Source of the DNA: Citrus sinensis
Lineage: Eukaryota; Streptophyta; Magnoliopsida; Sapindales; Rutaceae
Assembly: GCF_022201045.2 (NCBI RefSeq)
Contig: NC_068557.1
Span: 31,907,501-31,971,500 of the forward strand
Length of the DNA: 64,000 nucleotides
Reading direction: 5' to 3'
In this document: piece by piece, positions 25,801-37,592 of the stretch
Layout: each line of letters begins with the position of its first letter
Numbering within the stretch: position 1 is the first letter of the stretch
The notes under the pieces: generated by a model
The model's database searches: none
What the model saw: only the letters and a program-made list of their open reading frames with translations
Told to the model about the DNA's origin: nothing
Translations under genes and position numbers: made by a program

Positions 25801-28569
25801 ATTCCTCTACCCTGCTGGGTATGTATGGTCTCACATGATTGTAGACATTTAAACATCTGCTTTAACTGATGCTTTGCAATGGCAGGATATTATCCATTGC
25901 CATGATTGGTCTAGTGCTCCTGTTGCCTGGCTTTTTAAGGACCACTATGTACATTATGGTCTAAGCAAAGCTCGAATTGTCTTCACAATACACAACCTTG
26001 AATTTGGGACACATCATATTGGGAAAGCTATGACATATGCAGACAAGGCTACAACAGTGAGCATACACTATTTCCTATATCATTTAATGTCCTTAGATAC
26101 TGTCCCGAATGGAGTTTAAGATTTTTATGTGGTTTGGGTCATTCTTCCTCTGTTCTGAACTTATTTATTATTTCTTTTTTTGTTGGATTGATCTCAAGTT
26201 GCTCTAAAGTTCAATTTTCTGCATGAACTTTCTGTTGACACACATCGCACGAACCCTAAAATGCTTTTCCGCCCCCCTCCTCCCCTCCCTCCGACCTGCG
26301 GTTATTTTTATTTTTGTGGATTCATGTCTGGTGATATAGCCTCCGGAGGAGCTAATATGTCAGCAACTTCCTCATTTTAGTCCTAGCTATGGCATCATCT
26401 TATTTGCATTTATTTCTGCAGGTGTCTCACACTTACTCGAAGGAGGTTGCTGGAGATCCTGCTATTGCTCCTCATCTCCACAAATTCTATGGCATATTAA
26501 ATGGCATTGACCAGGATATGTGGGACCCATTTAATGACAAGTTCATTCCTGTTAGTAAACAATTGCATTTTTTTTTCTTCTATTTATACTTGTTTTCCAA
26601 TACTTTCATTCCTATAAATATTTAGGAGAAGACTCATGAAAGTACAGATTGCATTTGTAGATAAATTGCAAACACAGGTAGTAACTTTTGATCACTATTT
26701 CTGCCAGTGGTTATGGTAATATATGTTGCATGTCATTCTAGGTATCATACACTTCAGAAAATCTTGTTGAAGGCAAAAGAGCAGCCAAGGAAGCCTTGCA
26801 GCAAAAGGTTGGTCTGAGGAAGTCTGATCTGCCTTTAGTAGGAATCATTACTCGCTTAACACATCAGAAAGGAATCCATCTCATCAAGCATGCAATTTGG
26901 CGAACATTAGATCGCGGTGGTCAGGTTATCTTTTTGCTTCCTTTTTGTTTATAATTCTTGGGCCATGTATTAACATGTGTAATACCGTAGTCTATGAATA
27001 TTTCATCCAATGCATCAGTCTAAACTTTCCTCTTTAGTAGTGGATGTTGATGAGGGGAAGAATCTTTATGATGCCAACATCTTTCAGGGTTTCATCTAAT
27101 AAACTAAAACTTATTTTTCTTCTATGTGCGTGTGTCCCAATATCAAGAATGTATGATTTCAATCAAGGAGGAAAGCAGAAACTCCAGTAATGTGAATGCA
27201 AGGACAAAATGGTGTAGTTTCAGACTCAAAAGTCATGTGCTGACACAGTTGTTGCCGTAGCTTGTTTAGCATTTTCGCATTTATTCTGACAGAATATGTG
27301 ATGCCAGGTTGTGTTGCTTGGTTCAGCTCCGGATCCCCGAATCCAGAATGATTTTGTGAATTTAGCTAATGAGTTGCATTCTTCTCATGCGGACCGCGCT
27401 CGTCTTTGTTTGACTTATGATGAGCCACTTTCCCACCTGGTATGCTCTTGTGGAACATCAAATCTTCAGTCTGTTTATTTTAAACTCTTACATCTTCAAT
27501 ATGGTTGCGGATTTACTTATTTAGATTTTATTATAGATTTATGCTGGGGCCGATTTCATTCTAGTTCCTTCAATCTTTGAGCCATGTGGACTGACACAAC
27601 TTGTGGCTATGAGATATGGTTCAATACCAGTGGTTCGGAAAACTGGAGGTGTGCACCTGACTACGGTCTATTCTCTCTTAACTGTTTCAACATTTTAATA
27701 TGTGAAAAATCATTTATTATAGCCGTGATAAACTTGCATGCCTATGTGTATTCAGATCATTCTCTTCTTTTTAGTTTTCTTTTGGGGGTTTCAAATGCTG
27801 GAGAAGGAAAGCATCTGCATGTCATGCAGAACACCTGCATTTTTGGCTCATTTAATTGGAAGAGTTTTTCAATTTCCAACTTCTTTTCCCTTTTTTTTTT
27901 TTTTTAAAATAGTTCTCCTTCAGATTGTGTGGCCAATAGTTATTGTGGATTGCAGTGAACTTCCCCTCTTACTATTTGGCAAAGATAATGTATTTGACAA
28001 AACATTTCCAATTTATTTCTCCTGTAGGACTTTATGACACTGTATTTGATGTTGACCATGATAAAGAGAGAGCACAAGCCCTAGATCTTGAACCAAATGG
28101 ATTTAGTTTTGATGGAGCTGATATTGCTGGAGTCGATTATGCTCTTAATAGGTGAGTGAATCTATTTCCTGTTCAAGTAAGTCGGCAAATCTACTTTTCT
28201 TAAGCGGTAGTCATGTAGTTGATTTCAGCATCCATGTTTCTTCATTCCATACTACAAGTAGATTATATATTTATGAGGATCTAGAAGGTCAGCCACTTAT
28301 GATCCCTTTTAAACAAAAGCAATCCAGTATGACTTATGACAGTTTCAGGTTTGTCTAGAGCAAGCATTTTAAATTTGCTGGTATTTCCATTAGTATTGTG
28401 TTCCTTTGTATAGCATTCATTTGGAAATTGATTTTTCAGGGCAATTTCTGCTTATTATGATGGTCGAGAGTGGTTGAACTCATTATGCAAGACAGTGATG
28501 GAGCAAGACTGGTCTTGGAATCGCCCTGCTCTTGACTATATGGAGCTTTACCGTGCAGCACGCAAGTGA
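19871..28569 (+). CDS. SS3: Starch synthase III, chloroplast precursor
   Basis: Plastid GT5 enzyme that extends alpha-1,4-glucan chains from ADP-glucose and helps initiate granules. Sixteen exons: 19871-19990, 20353-20416, 20527-21858, 22185-22399, 22643-22913, 23588-23763, 24123-24230, 24625-24734, 25595-25700, 25886-26056, 26422-26550, 26742-26924, 27308-27439, 27537-27648, 28028-28151, 28440-28569. All junctions are GT-AG, phases close, and the product is 1160 residues. A transit peptide is followed by a variable charged region (about 60-270). Three CBM53 starch-binding modules lie near 279-355, 451-530 and 616-718, with a [16 protein letters not shown]-type coiled coil at about 373-433 between the first two. 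The catalytic domain starts about 717: the ADP-glucose-binding motif KVGGLGDVV (from 726), HCHDWSS, RLTHQKG, and the C-terminal EPCGLTQ...KTGGL motif near 1055-1075. The exon number and domain order are those of plant SS3. Intron 8 (24735-25594) carries a SINE-like unit. Confidence 0.96.
22507..22554 (+). repeat. C-rich then A-rich low-complexity tract in SS3 intron 4
   Basis: A nearly pure C tract, broken by a few A and T bases, is followed by nine A residues inside the intron between exons 4 and 5. It leaves the splice sites untouched. Confidence 0.8.
25232..25390 (+). mobile_element. SINE-like tRNA-derived sequence in SS3 intron 8
   Basis: A box A-like segment (TGGGTTGAGTGG, about 25253) is followed about 45 bp later by a box B-like segment (GGATTCGAAACCCC, about 25295). 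That is the spacing of an internal RNA polymerase III promoter and is typical of tRNA-derived plant SINEs. It does not fold into a complete tRNA that I can recognise. The 3' end and target duplication are unclear, so the limits are approximate. It lies in the sense orientation of SS3. Confidence 0.5.
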
Positions 28570-29516
28570 AATAAGATATTGATCGGGTGGAGAGAACGCG
28601 ATGCAGCTCATTCCCATCACACAGTTTGTACAGGTTCAGTGGGATATCTTGTTTGAATATTAACTGCATATAGTTCACCCAAGTTGGAATTATATAAGTT
28701 CACCCCGAGGCACTGTAGAGCTTAATGATGGTTCATCAATTTTCATGTAGCATAAAACATTAGGCCAGCTTTATAATTTATTATTTCTTAATCGCTGTAC
28801 ATCATGCCTATGAAGAAGAATAAGAAAACGTATCGGTAGTAAAAGAAATGGCAAAATAGAGAATTGGGATGTTCTTTTGAAGTTCCTCAAATCGAAGAAT
28901 GAATGGGTAGAAGACGACTATTTTGATCTATTAAATTATTTAGTATCCAAAGATTACGGGTCTAAATTAATTTAGATTCGAGCTGATAAAATCATTAGGA
29001 CGGAAAAGTTCTCCTAAATAACTTACTCATTCAATTAAATTGATGGGTATGAGGGGATGTGAAGTTACTATTTGTCATCAATGGCAACTGAAAGGCACAT
29101 CGCGCAACGCAGGGAAAGTCTTTACTTGCATTAATTAATGACCACCAAGTTTGCTTTATAGCTTTGGATGGCATTATGGTGACAATCGTAATCATTGGTG
29201 AAAAACGATAGAAATGTGACTAGCCAGCGACCAAGCCACCAAGGCAGCGCAAGTGGAAGACAATTTGGGACGAGATATCCCACTATCTCGTACTGTTACC
29301 ACGGCGGAGAGGCATGGACATATTGGAGTTGAGATTTGAGAGTGTGGTTATGTGTGTGTGTGTGGGTGTGCATATGTATCGAGTGGATTCGTTTTTGGAT
29401 GGTTGATATGGTTTCTTTTAGGTAATAATTATAATCCTCTTGGGGCGTTTGGCTTTAGCACCCCGCATTATATAATGCAATACAACCTCATGTTTACTGC
29501 AGCAATTAGTTATATA
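28570..29516. other. SS3 3' flank, no gene recognised
   Basis: Holds the SS3 3' UTR and its flank. A TG-rich patch lies near 29349-29372. No open frame with recognisable similarity is present. From about 29440 the sequence may already be the left end of the larger AT-rich element described at 29440-30540. Confidence 0.5.
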
Positions 29517-30540
29517 GGGTGTTTGGGAGTGAGATGCTGTAGCTTTTAAGCTGCAGCTGTTGTGGAGTAAAAGCTACAGCCGTAAAATTGAAGTTAGGAA
29601 AAAAATTTTGCTAAGCTGTTAAAGCTCAACTACAAGTGTTACCAAACACCTTAATAGTTGGGTTGCCACCTCACCACACTCCCAAACAGGCTATAAATCT
29701 GATTGGGAATCGGATTTAATTAATGCGGCTATAGCAACATTAGTTTTTTTAAAAAAATTTTTATTATGATAATAAATAAATATAAAATTTAATTTTATAT
29801 AATATTAATTTGTATTTTTTTTAAATTATAATTATTAATATAAATTAATAAATTTATCCAATAACATTGTATTATATTTTTATTTTTATTGTATTAAATA
29901 TATAACAAAATAATGTATTACTTAATTATATTATAACAATTAATTTATAAAAATTGATTATTATTTATAAGTTAATAATACTAATAATAAATACTTAAAT
30001 AATAGATATAAATAAAAAATAACATAATATTACATTATTTAAATATATAATAGTAATTTATGTATAAAAATTGATCATTATTTAACAATTTAATATAACT
30101 AATAATAAATGCTTCAATAATATATTAAAATAAAAATATAATATAATATTACAACATTTAATTACATTACAATAATTAATATATAAAATTGATTATTATT
30201 TAACAATTTAATGTAACTACTAATAATTACTTAAACAATATATAAAAACATAGTATAATATAGTAGTACATTATTTAATTATATTACAATAATTAATACA
30301 TGCAAGTTAATTGCTTTTAAGTAATTTAAATAACTAATAATAAATACTTAAGTATTAATAGATTTGAACACTATTATTTTTATACTGCTAATTTAAAATT
30401 AATAATAATATATATAATAAAAAATATATATTATCACGTATACTATAGTTTATATTGCATTAAAAATAATATTATATTATAATTTAATAGACCATGATAC
30501 AATACAATTAATCACAATACAATATAATGTGCCATATGCG
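29440..30540. repeat. Very AT-rich block, possible old transposon with a nested MITE
   Basis: From about 29720 to 30520 the sequence is almost entirely A and T. The flanks resemble each other in inverted orientation: GCGTTTGGC...GCATTATAT...GCAATACA at about 29446-29484 against the reverse complement of ATACAATATAATGTGCCATATGCGG near 30517-30541. This suggests a degenerate terminal-inverted-repeat element of about 1.1 kb interrupted by the MITE at 29517-29691. No transposase frame remains. Confidence 0.4.
29517..29691. mobile_element. MITE, PIF/Harbinger-like ends
   Basis: A 175-bp element with inverted ends GGGTGTTTGGGAGTG (left) and GCCTGTTTGGGAGTG (right, reverse complement), 13 of 15 identical. 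It is flanked on both sides by TATA. The interior has further inverted segments (AGCTTTTAAGCTGCAGCT, AAAGCTACAG) and no coding sequence. The TGTTTGG core resembles Harbinger/Tourist MITEs, but the flank is not a clean TWA triplet. Confidence 0.7.
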
Positions 30541-30706
30541 GAAAATCAATTGTTTGCGCATTTAAGTCCCTTTTCTCGCGATTGTTAGCACTACAAAACT
30601 TTCTTGGTTTAAATAACAAAAGTGGTGGCTTCAAATGCCAAAGTTTTGGTAGTTTAATGTTTAGCGGTAAGAACTCTTGGATTGTGGCGTTGAGGCCTGG
30701 GCTCGA

Positions 30707-30714
30707 ATCCTAAC
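30707..30714. repeat. Left 8-bp target site duplication of the hAT element
   Basis: ATCCTAAC, repeated exactly at 31692-31699 on the other side of the element. Confidence 0.9.
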
Positions 30715-31691
30715 TAGGGATGGCAATGGGGAGGGGAGGGGAGGGGACCGATCTCCCTGTACCCATCCTCGATATTTTGCGTATGTCCCCGTCCCCTCCC
30801 CGTCCCCGTCAGAATTACTTGAGGGAATCCTCATCCCCTCTCTGAATAATAACAGGGGATCCCCGAGGGTCCCCGATCCCCGAATAACTAATACATTTTT
30901 TTTTTAATTTTGAGTTAATCATATTAAAATAAAAAAATCAAATAAAAGTAAAGTTCGAAATATATCTTACATTAATATCTATTACAAAAGTCACATACAT
31001 TAAATTAGTAAGTAACGCAACATGCAAGGGATACAAACTTCTTTTACAAACTATCATGAACAAATTAATAGTTTAATACAAAATTGTTACAAATAAAATC
31101 GAATTTAGATTCAAAATTAACTTTTTCAATGGTGGCGTGGACACTTTATAAATGTGGACTATTCCCTTTACAACACAATAGTTAAATCGGAGCAAATCAA
31201 AAACAAATATTAGATTAGATATTAAAATTGTGATTCGTTGTGGGCAATTATAACATCTATAAATAAATAAAAAATAGATTTAAGTTTAAAATATTTAAAG
31301 AATATTAAAATTAAAAAAAAGTTTGGCTATTAGAATCTACTCGGTTTTTTTAATGTCCTAAATAAAAATTTAGGACTTTAATTAGTTAATTAGGCTTAAA
31401 AGTTTAATAATATAAATATTTTGATTTTTTTTATTTTTACCAATATTTATAATTTTATAATTTAAATTTTATTTTTTATTTACTAGTAATTTTAAAAAAT
31501 TAAAATGGGGAAATGGGTAGGGGATGGGGATTCCACCTCATCCCCTTCCCCTCCCCGAATAAGAAATTGGGTAAAAATATTTCCCCGTTCCCTCCCCGAA
31601 TAAAAAATTAAGTATGAAATTATCCCCATATCCTCCCCGAATAGGAAAAATCCCCAAAAGTACCCGTCTGTTGGGACTTTTGCCATCCCTA
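30715..31691. mobile_element. Non-autonomous hAT-type DNA transposon, 977 bp
   Basis: The termini are inverted: TAGGGATGGCAA at 30715-30726 and its reverse complement at 31680-31691 (12 of 12). Exact 8-bp duplications (ATCCTAAC) flank both ends. An 8-bp duplication with short inverted termini is the hallmark of the hAT superfamily. The left subterminal region has four GGGG runs at 30728-30746 followed by G/C-rich text, and the right subterminal region has the matching C-rich motif CCCCTCCCCGAATAA, several times. The middle is AT-rich with no transposase, so it would need a transposase supplied in trans. Confidence 0.9.
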
Positions 31692-31699
31692 ATCCTAAC
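31692..31699. repeat. Right 8-bp target site duplication of the hAT element
   Basis: ATCCTAAC, an exact copy of 30707-30714. Confidence 0.9.
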
Positions 31700-31740
31700 A
31701 GCCAGGTTGTGAGTTTAGTTTAGTTTTTTTTTTTTTTAAA

Positions 31741-34317
31741 TAAATAAATAAATAATGATGAAGTTAGGCAATGGCATAGCTACGTTTCAAGAAATGATAA
31801 TATAATTAATTAACTAGGGGTTTGTGCCAGTCTCCTAGTCGGCTGCAAAGCCAAACAGCTGTTCCACTCTCAATGTTTCTACAGGGGCTAGCTGTTATTC
31901 ATAGCATTACTATGAAACAATCGACTAGGCACTTTCAATTGAAAGCAATGCAATTATTTTGATCCTGTCCTTGGAACTGGCGTCAATGCAGTGCAGTAGC
32001 TTTAATGGATATCGGTTTGTCCGATATGTTTAATTATGCCAGTTGCCACTAACTTATGAGGGTATTAATCGGTCATAGTCTGGCCACCTCTTTCTTGCTT
32101 CAGAATTTGATATGATAAGAAACTACACCTCAGAGCTCAGGGCCTCAGGCTCAGAGCAGCCAGCTCGCGGTTTAGGAGAAGAAGGGAAGCCGAGCAGCTT
32201 GGCCTGAGACAAAGTTAGTTTAGATGTTCAGCAATTACACAACACAAAAGTACAATTGCCGTTTTTGGAATGTCAATGCTCCCAAAGTCTTATCTTTACA
32301 ATCATGTAATGTATCTACTTACGTATGATTCTTAATGATTTCATTTGGCAGCTGTGGTGATGGGATAAATTTATTAAAAGACAATTTTTTTTTGTCATAG
32401 TTTTACCATAATTTTGTTTCTCTGTCATTTTTATGTAGCAAAAATTTTGGGAATTAGCGATAGCCTTCTGGTGGAGCAAGCTGGTTCTCAAAGGGCAGAT
32501 ATACTACCCTAGTTTAAGATGTGATCGAAGTTAACTCCCAGCATGAATCCAGAAAAGAAGCTGACCCACAAGCTACTCTCTCTAGGGTCATTCATATTCC
32601 AACAGAGTACCGACCCCTCTGGCCTCTGAATTGTAGTTGAGGAGACCTCTCACGCCGCTGACATACAATTGCCTCCGAAATGCATTATTTTACTGGCCAC
32701 TTCTCCATTCTCTTGTCCCATCCATTGTTTTCTTTTTCTCTTTTTTTTTTTCCCTTTATTTGTTATTAATTAGTGCTCTTTCTGGTTTATAATTATTATT
32801 AGGATTTGGGTCATGACTTATAATCTGGTAAATTAACGCAAAAATAAATAACAAAATAATGGAGTCAAGTAGGTCATTGGATGAATTTTGTATGGATCTT
32901 AGTTACATTTCGGAGACCCTTATTATTAACTCATCTATCCTTACTCTCCATCTCCAATCTTTGTGCCATAACTGCACATGCATTGGAGAAGATTCAAGCA
33001 ATTGATTACAAGTCTAGTCCCAGTTATACACTTCACCTTCAAATTCAATAAGAATAGAGAAGCCACCGCAAATTTCTGAGCAATAATCTCACCATCCAAC
33101 CGATTAGTCATTGCTTTTACTCCACAGGCACCTCGTCCTCCTCCTCTTCTTAAGTAGTCTTTAAATAAAAGGTTTATATAATTACTTACACACAATAATA
33201 CTGCTAATAAAACACAAAAATAACGAGCAAATTTTTCACTGGTAAGGGGTAAAGCCAAATGAGGAGCTGAGAGCTGAGTTGTAGTTGTTGTGAGTTGGGG
33301 TAGGGGTTGGGGATAAGGTTACGGAAATCAGTGAGGTTGGCCTCGGTCAGGCCAATATTTTCCCTCCACCTATCCCAATCAAAACAAAAGCTAGCCTTGT
33401 CAGTGCTTTTATTAAAATATTATTATTGATTACTGTCAATGCACAATGTGCATAACACTAAATCCCCACATTTCAAGAAACCTCTGCAGCTCACTACTGA
33501 TGGTTCTGCTCTTTTTAATCTATATCACTATATCTAGGTGGTATATAGATAATATGCTCCGATGGGTAAAAGTTGGTTCCTGAATTTGCTCAATGCTGCT
33601 AGCCCTTCTACTCTACTAGTACTAGATGTTATAATTTTCGTGGCAAGCTTAAGTCAACTGGGATTCTGATTCTGATTCTGAATCTGAATCTGATCAGAAC
33701 TTTTAATTTCCTTTTTTGGCTATATAAATGTTTAAAAAGATAGTTTAGCTCATCAAGAATCAGGATAGAGTCTGTAATTTGTTGTCTTTTTCTCCTGCCT
33801 GTTGTTGCTGCTGGCTGCTGACTACATAATTTGATGCCCTTGAAAATGAGTCATTTTTGGGGTCTTATTTACCAAAAGAGTTTTCATGGTTTCCCTTGTT
33901 TTGTCCTGATCAGTTGTTGAGGTTTTATTTTATACTTTTTCTCCAAGTATTGATTGATTTGAGATTATCCTTGAAAAGCTACCTCTGGTTCTTTTGGAGG
34001 ATATTGAGAACAAAGGCAAGGTAGATTCCTGATATTATTCTCCTCCCTTACACCACTTTTTTTTTTTTTTTTTTTTCTGATTCCCAAGAAACATTTTTTT
34101 TTTTATCCCAGTTTTCTTTGCTTTTTCCTTATTAGCAACATAAAAGGAAAAGCAGAAGGAAAGAACTTTTCAGCCCTTCTATTTATATCTTTCTAAGTAA
34201 CTTCATACGGTTGCTAAAATCTTCCTTTTTTTCTCTTTACCAAAAAAAAAAGAAAAAAAGAAAAATCTTCCTTTTTTCTGCTATGTTGTTTTGTTTTCTC
34301 TTTTTATTCTTTTAGTG
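31741..34317. other. Spacer and S40 gene promoter, no other gene supported
   Basis: The DNA is mixed with several T runs (32389, 32739, 34057-34077). An open frame on the minus strand at 32941-33258 has a hydrophobic start but no family resemblance and no coding extension upstream, so I do not call it. GATTCT/GAATCT hexamer repeats near 33664-33692 form a small imperfect palindrome. The pyrimidine-rich stretch from 34020 to 34317 with a TATTTATAT box at 34180-34188 probably contains the core promoter and leader of the S40 gene. Confidence 0.5.
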
Positions 34318-34899
34318 ATGGCAGATTGGCATGGTATTGTGAGCAAAGACAGCGAAGGTGGTGAGGAATTTGAAGAAGAAGATATTTGGTGTTTTGCAAA
34401 TGAGAGTGAAGAATCAATTCCTCAAATGAGGAAATCCAAGGAGTTATCATCTGGTTCTTCTTCTGCATGGAACTTTCATTCTGCTCCAAGAATGATCAGA
34501 AGAGACAACAATATTCCAACAGCAGCACATGAAGCAAACATGGTAGCTCAACAATCATCAGCTCCTGTTAACATCCCGGATTGGTCAAAAATTTACGGCA
34601 AAAATGCAAAGTTGGGCTCTTCATCAAGAAATGGTTCGTGGGTTGGTGGCCACAGTGATGGTATTAGCACTAATGGTTTTGTTTATAGAAATGGGGACTA
34701 TCATGGTTATTATGACGACGACGATGATGAAGACGATGGGGAAAATAGGGTACCTCCACATGAATGGTTAGCTAAGAAGCTTGCTAGGAACCAAATTTCT
34801 TCCTCTTCTGTTTGTGAAGGGGTTGGAAGGACACTCAAAGGAAGAGATCTCAGCAAAGTGAGGAATGCTATCTTAACAAAAACTGGTTTCCTAGAGTAA
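34318..34899 (+). CDS. Senescence regulator S40 family protein (DUF584)
   Basis: Single exon, 193 codons. S40 proteins are small plant-specific nuclear proteins induced in ageing leaves and by stress; their biochemical activity is not established. The N-terminal part has the family's acidic EEDIWCF segment (about residues 20-27) and a Ser-rich linker. The central motif [12 protein letters not shown] is followed by an acidic Asp run ([10 protein letters not shown]). The diagnostic C-terminus [15 protein letters not shown]...[30 protein letters not shown] is complete. The ATG at 34318 gives the family start MADW; the frame continues upstream but is pyrimidine-rich leader. Intronless structure and size fit the family. 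A TATA-like box lies about 135 bp upstream of the ATG. Confidence 0.93.
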   Translation: MADWHGIVSKDSEGGEEFEEEDIWCFANESEESIPQMRKSKELSSGSSSAWNFHSAPRMIRRDNNIPTAAHEANMVAQQSSAPVNIPDWSKIYGKNAKLGSSSRNGSWVGGHSDGISTNGFVYRNGDYHGYYDDDDDEDDGENRVPPHEWLAKKLARNQISSSSVCEGVGRTLKGRDLSKVRNAILTKTGFLE

Positions 34900-36269
34900 C
34901 GCCTTTACCGTCACTAATTCATCAAACCATAAGTTAAGCGCCTTAGTGGCATCACCAACTCTTTTCTACCACTATCAAATCTTCACCATCATCATTTTAT
35001 TGTCTTGGATCTCATCTCATGTAACGCACTTGGGTGAGAACTAGCTAGAAATAGAGTCTCTATTCCTAGACAAGTCAGAGCTGCCTTTGTGGTGTTGTTT
35101 ATCAGAAAGAATGAAAGAGAAAAAGGAGGGGGGAAAAAAAGGCAAATGGGACAGTCTCTGAAATTTTGTCTGGTAGTTTGGAAGGATTTGTGTTTTGGGT
35201 AAATCCGTAAATGTAATGCAAGCTGGTAGGCTGTTGCCGGTATAAGTTGAAACTGAATTACCTATTTACAATTAGTTTTTATTTGTATGGCTTCCTACAT
35301 CTGCTTTTGTCTGCTTTTGCTTTTGTTACTATGTTTTAGTCCTTACAATACTATTTTACTTGTCCCACGCATCTTCAGTTTGGTTGTTTTTTATGCCACT
35401 AGCAACAGGAGACCTTTCATAGTATCAGGTACTAGTTTCTCACCATACCCAGATTATATACATATATATTATTGTTAATGATTATATTTGTCAGACAATC
35501 ACTTAATTATTTGTCTCTTATCTATTAAAGCTTACCTTCTTTAATTACAACTTGTATGTAGAATTGGAATCATTTTGCTCAGTCTAAACTGTTCAATTGT
35601 TTTTATTTCGTTAGCATAATGCTAATGGTAATGGGCTGTGCAGTTCTTGGCTTATTAACTCAAGGTGGCATCGCAACACTGCAGAATTTCCCATCCCAAA
35701 AAGTAGCCAAAGCCCTTTTGCATCTGAATAAGGGGCCACCACTAAAGTATAAAGTTTGAGTAGTAAAAAGATAACTGTCCTGCTCCTTGTCCTTGGACAG
35801 ATTCTTTGTTTACAATTACATTAGCTGGTATTATCTATAATTTGATTTTTGGACACGACCAGTTCAAGATCCCACAGCTCCACAGATCGTTGGCAATTTC
35901 CCCTTTTGCCGACACCAACAACCGTGACCTTTTTTTTTTTTTAATGAAACATTATTCCTATTCCACTTCATTCACTGTCGCTACATCCAGTTTTAACATT
36001 TCAAAGCCATTCCCTTCCTCCAATTTTTTTAAGAACCACCACCCACCCAGCTCCTTCTGTAAAAACCATCAAATGCCAAACAGAAACAGCAATAAGTTGC
36101 AGTTGCTGTATACCTGTATTTTTTTTTTTATCACATTATCTTTACATATTAGCAATGCAGCAACGTATGCAATGCTGGTGTTAGAAGTGTCGTTCTCCAA
36201 TATCTTGTCGGTTGCTGCTAAATCTATCACAAATATTGCCTGTTGAACTACCAGGCCACAATGTAATTA

Positions 36270-37330
36270 CGGTGCGTATATTTCTCGAACTGAGGAATCA
36301 AAATGCGGAATCGGAATCATTAATGATGTTTATTTCATAAAATGGAGGTAAGAATAGGAATTAGAATCTGGGATCCACTCGAATTTGAGAATAGAGAATA
36401 GGAGATTAATTTGTAAGGAGGGTGAGAATCAATCTTTCGTTTCTAGGAGATTACTTTCTACACTTATTAACATTTTAATATTCCCGAAATACCCTCTTTT
36501 AAAAGAAAAATATAAATACCAAAAAAATTTTAAAAAAAATATCCCTAATTCATGATACTCCTCTGGTTTTAGCTCCACCGAGCCGAACACCATCAGCACT
36601 TCTCGTCACCATTGCTGCCAAAATCAACCACCGTCATCGTCATCGTCGGTCCGTCAACTGTGAAGCAGCAAGTCGTTGCCAGTTTCATCTTCGTCTAATG
36701 CCGGTTTCATCTCAGTTTGTGGATGCCGCTCATGTTGGCCGTTTCAGTTTTCACAGCTTGTCCTCGCCGATTGTCTTCACCGCCAATTTCAAGCTTCTCA
36801 TCATTGCCGATTTATTGTTATTTCAAAAGTTTGCCACCTGTTTATTTTGGTCCATACAAATTTTGTAAATTACCTATGAATTTTATAATATTTGCACATA
36901 AGTTCCTTATAATAATAATAATATTTTTTTTTCATCATCATCCTCCTTCATTTTGTTGTTATAATAATCATTATTATAAAATTTTATTTACTTTATTATT
37001 TTAATTATTACTGTTGTCTATTATTATTGTTTATATTATTATTATTTTTAGTTTTAGTATTATTTTTATTCTTATTATTGTTAATATTATAATAGATACA
37101 AATAATATTAAGGATAACAATTAACAAAAGATATTTTAATAATTTGAAACAATCAATTCTAATTTAAGAATAAAGTAAACGTGTCAATGGAAATGAACTT
37201 CATTTTTATTTTGATTATTATAGTTTAAGTAAACAACTTATTCTAATTTTCATTTCTCATTTCTATTTAAATACATTCTGATTCTAACTCATTCCGATCA
37301 TAATCTATTTCAATTTTCTTTTAGTAAATG
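36270..37330. repeat. Candidate degenerate transposon with a GC-richer interior
   Basis: The left part (from about 36272) contains GGAATCGGAAT- and GGAATTAGAATC-type motifs. The right part (about 37260-37330) contains their approximate reverse complement (GATTCTAACTCATTCCGATC). Between them, 36560-36880 is clearly richer in G and C than the AT-rich flanks and reads like former exon-like DNA. This could be a captured gene fragment in a dead element. The ends and any target duplication are not resolved. Confidence 0.35.
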
Positions 37331-37592
37331 AACTATTAATCACTTTGCAAATATGGCTACACTTTTGCCTGTAATTGCCCCGCTTCACAAATAAACCTAA
37401 CTAGCTTATTTAAAATTGAAACGAAAGCCTAAAATGGGATGGAAGTGGAATAAAATAAAATAACAATAAAAATAACCATATAATTTTGGGTATTGCGGTT
37501 TAGATATTATACACATATAAATCTGTTTAACAGGGTAACCTATATTTTATTGTTAAAATTGACTAAAATAAATTGCTTTTAGTTTTTATTAA

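Larger units (their letters stand above)
30646..31740 (+). mobile_element. SINE-like unit interrupted by a hAT-type element
   Basis: A box A-like segment (TTTAGCGGTAAGAAC, about 30660) and a box B-like segment (GGGCTCGAATCC, about 30699) have pol III promoter spacing, as in tRNA-derived SINEs. The unit resumes after the hAT insertion (31700: AGCCAGGTTGTGAG...) and ends in a T-rich tract near 31720-31740. The insertion point is 4 nt after box B. The ends of the SINE itself are not resolved. Confidence 0.45.

Noticed and set aside
31810-31935. Second miRNA-like hairpin (CCTAGTCG facing CGACTAGG)
   Set aside because: Only about eight paired bases and no match to a miRNA family I know.
32941-33258. 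Minus-strand frame with hydrophobic N-terminus
   Set aside because: No recognisable family, no coding extension in the DNA upstream, and it overlaps ordinary promoter-like DNA of the S40 gene.
35806-36246. 146-codon plus-strand frame
   Set aside because: Low-complexity Phe/Ser/Asn-rich translation of T-rich DNA, no ATG at its start and no domain or gene structure.
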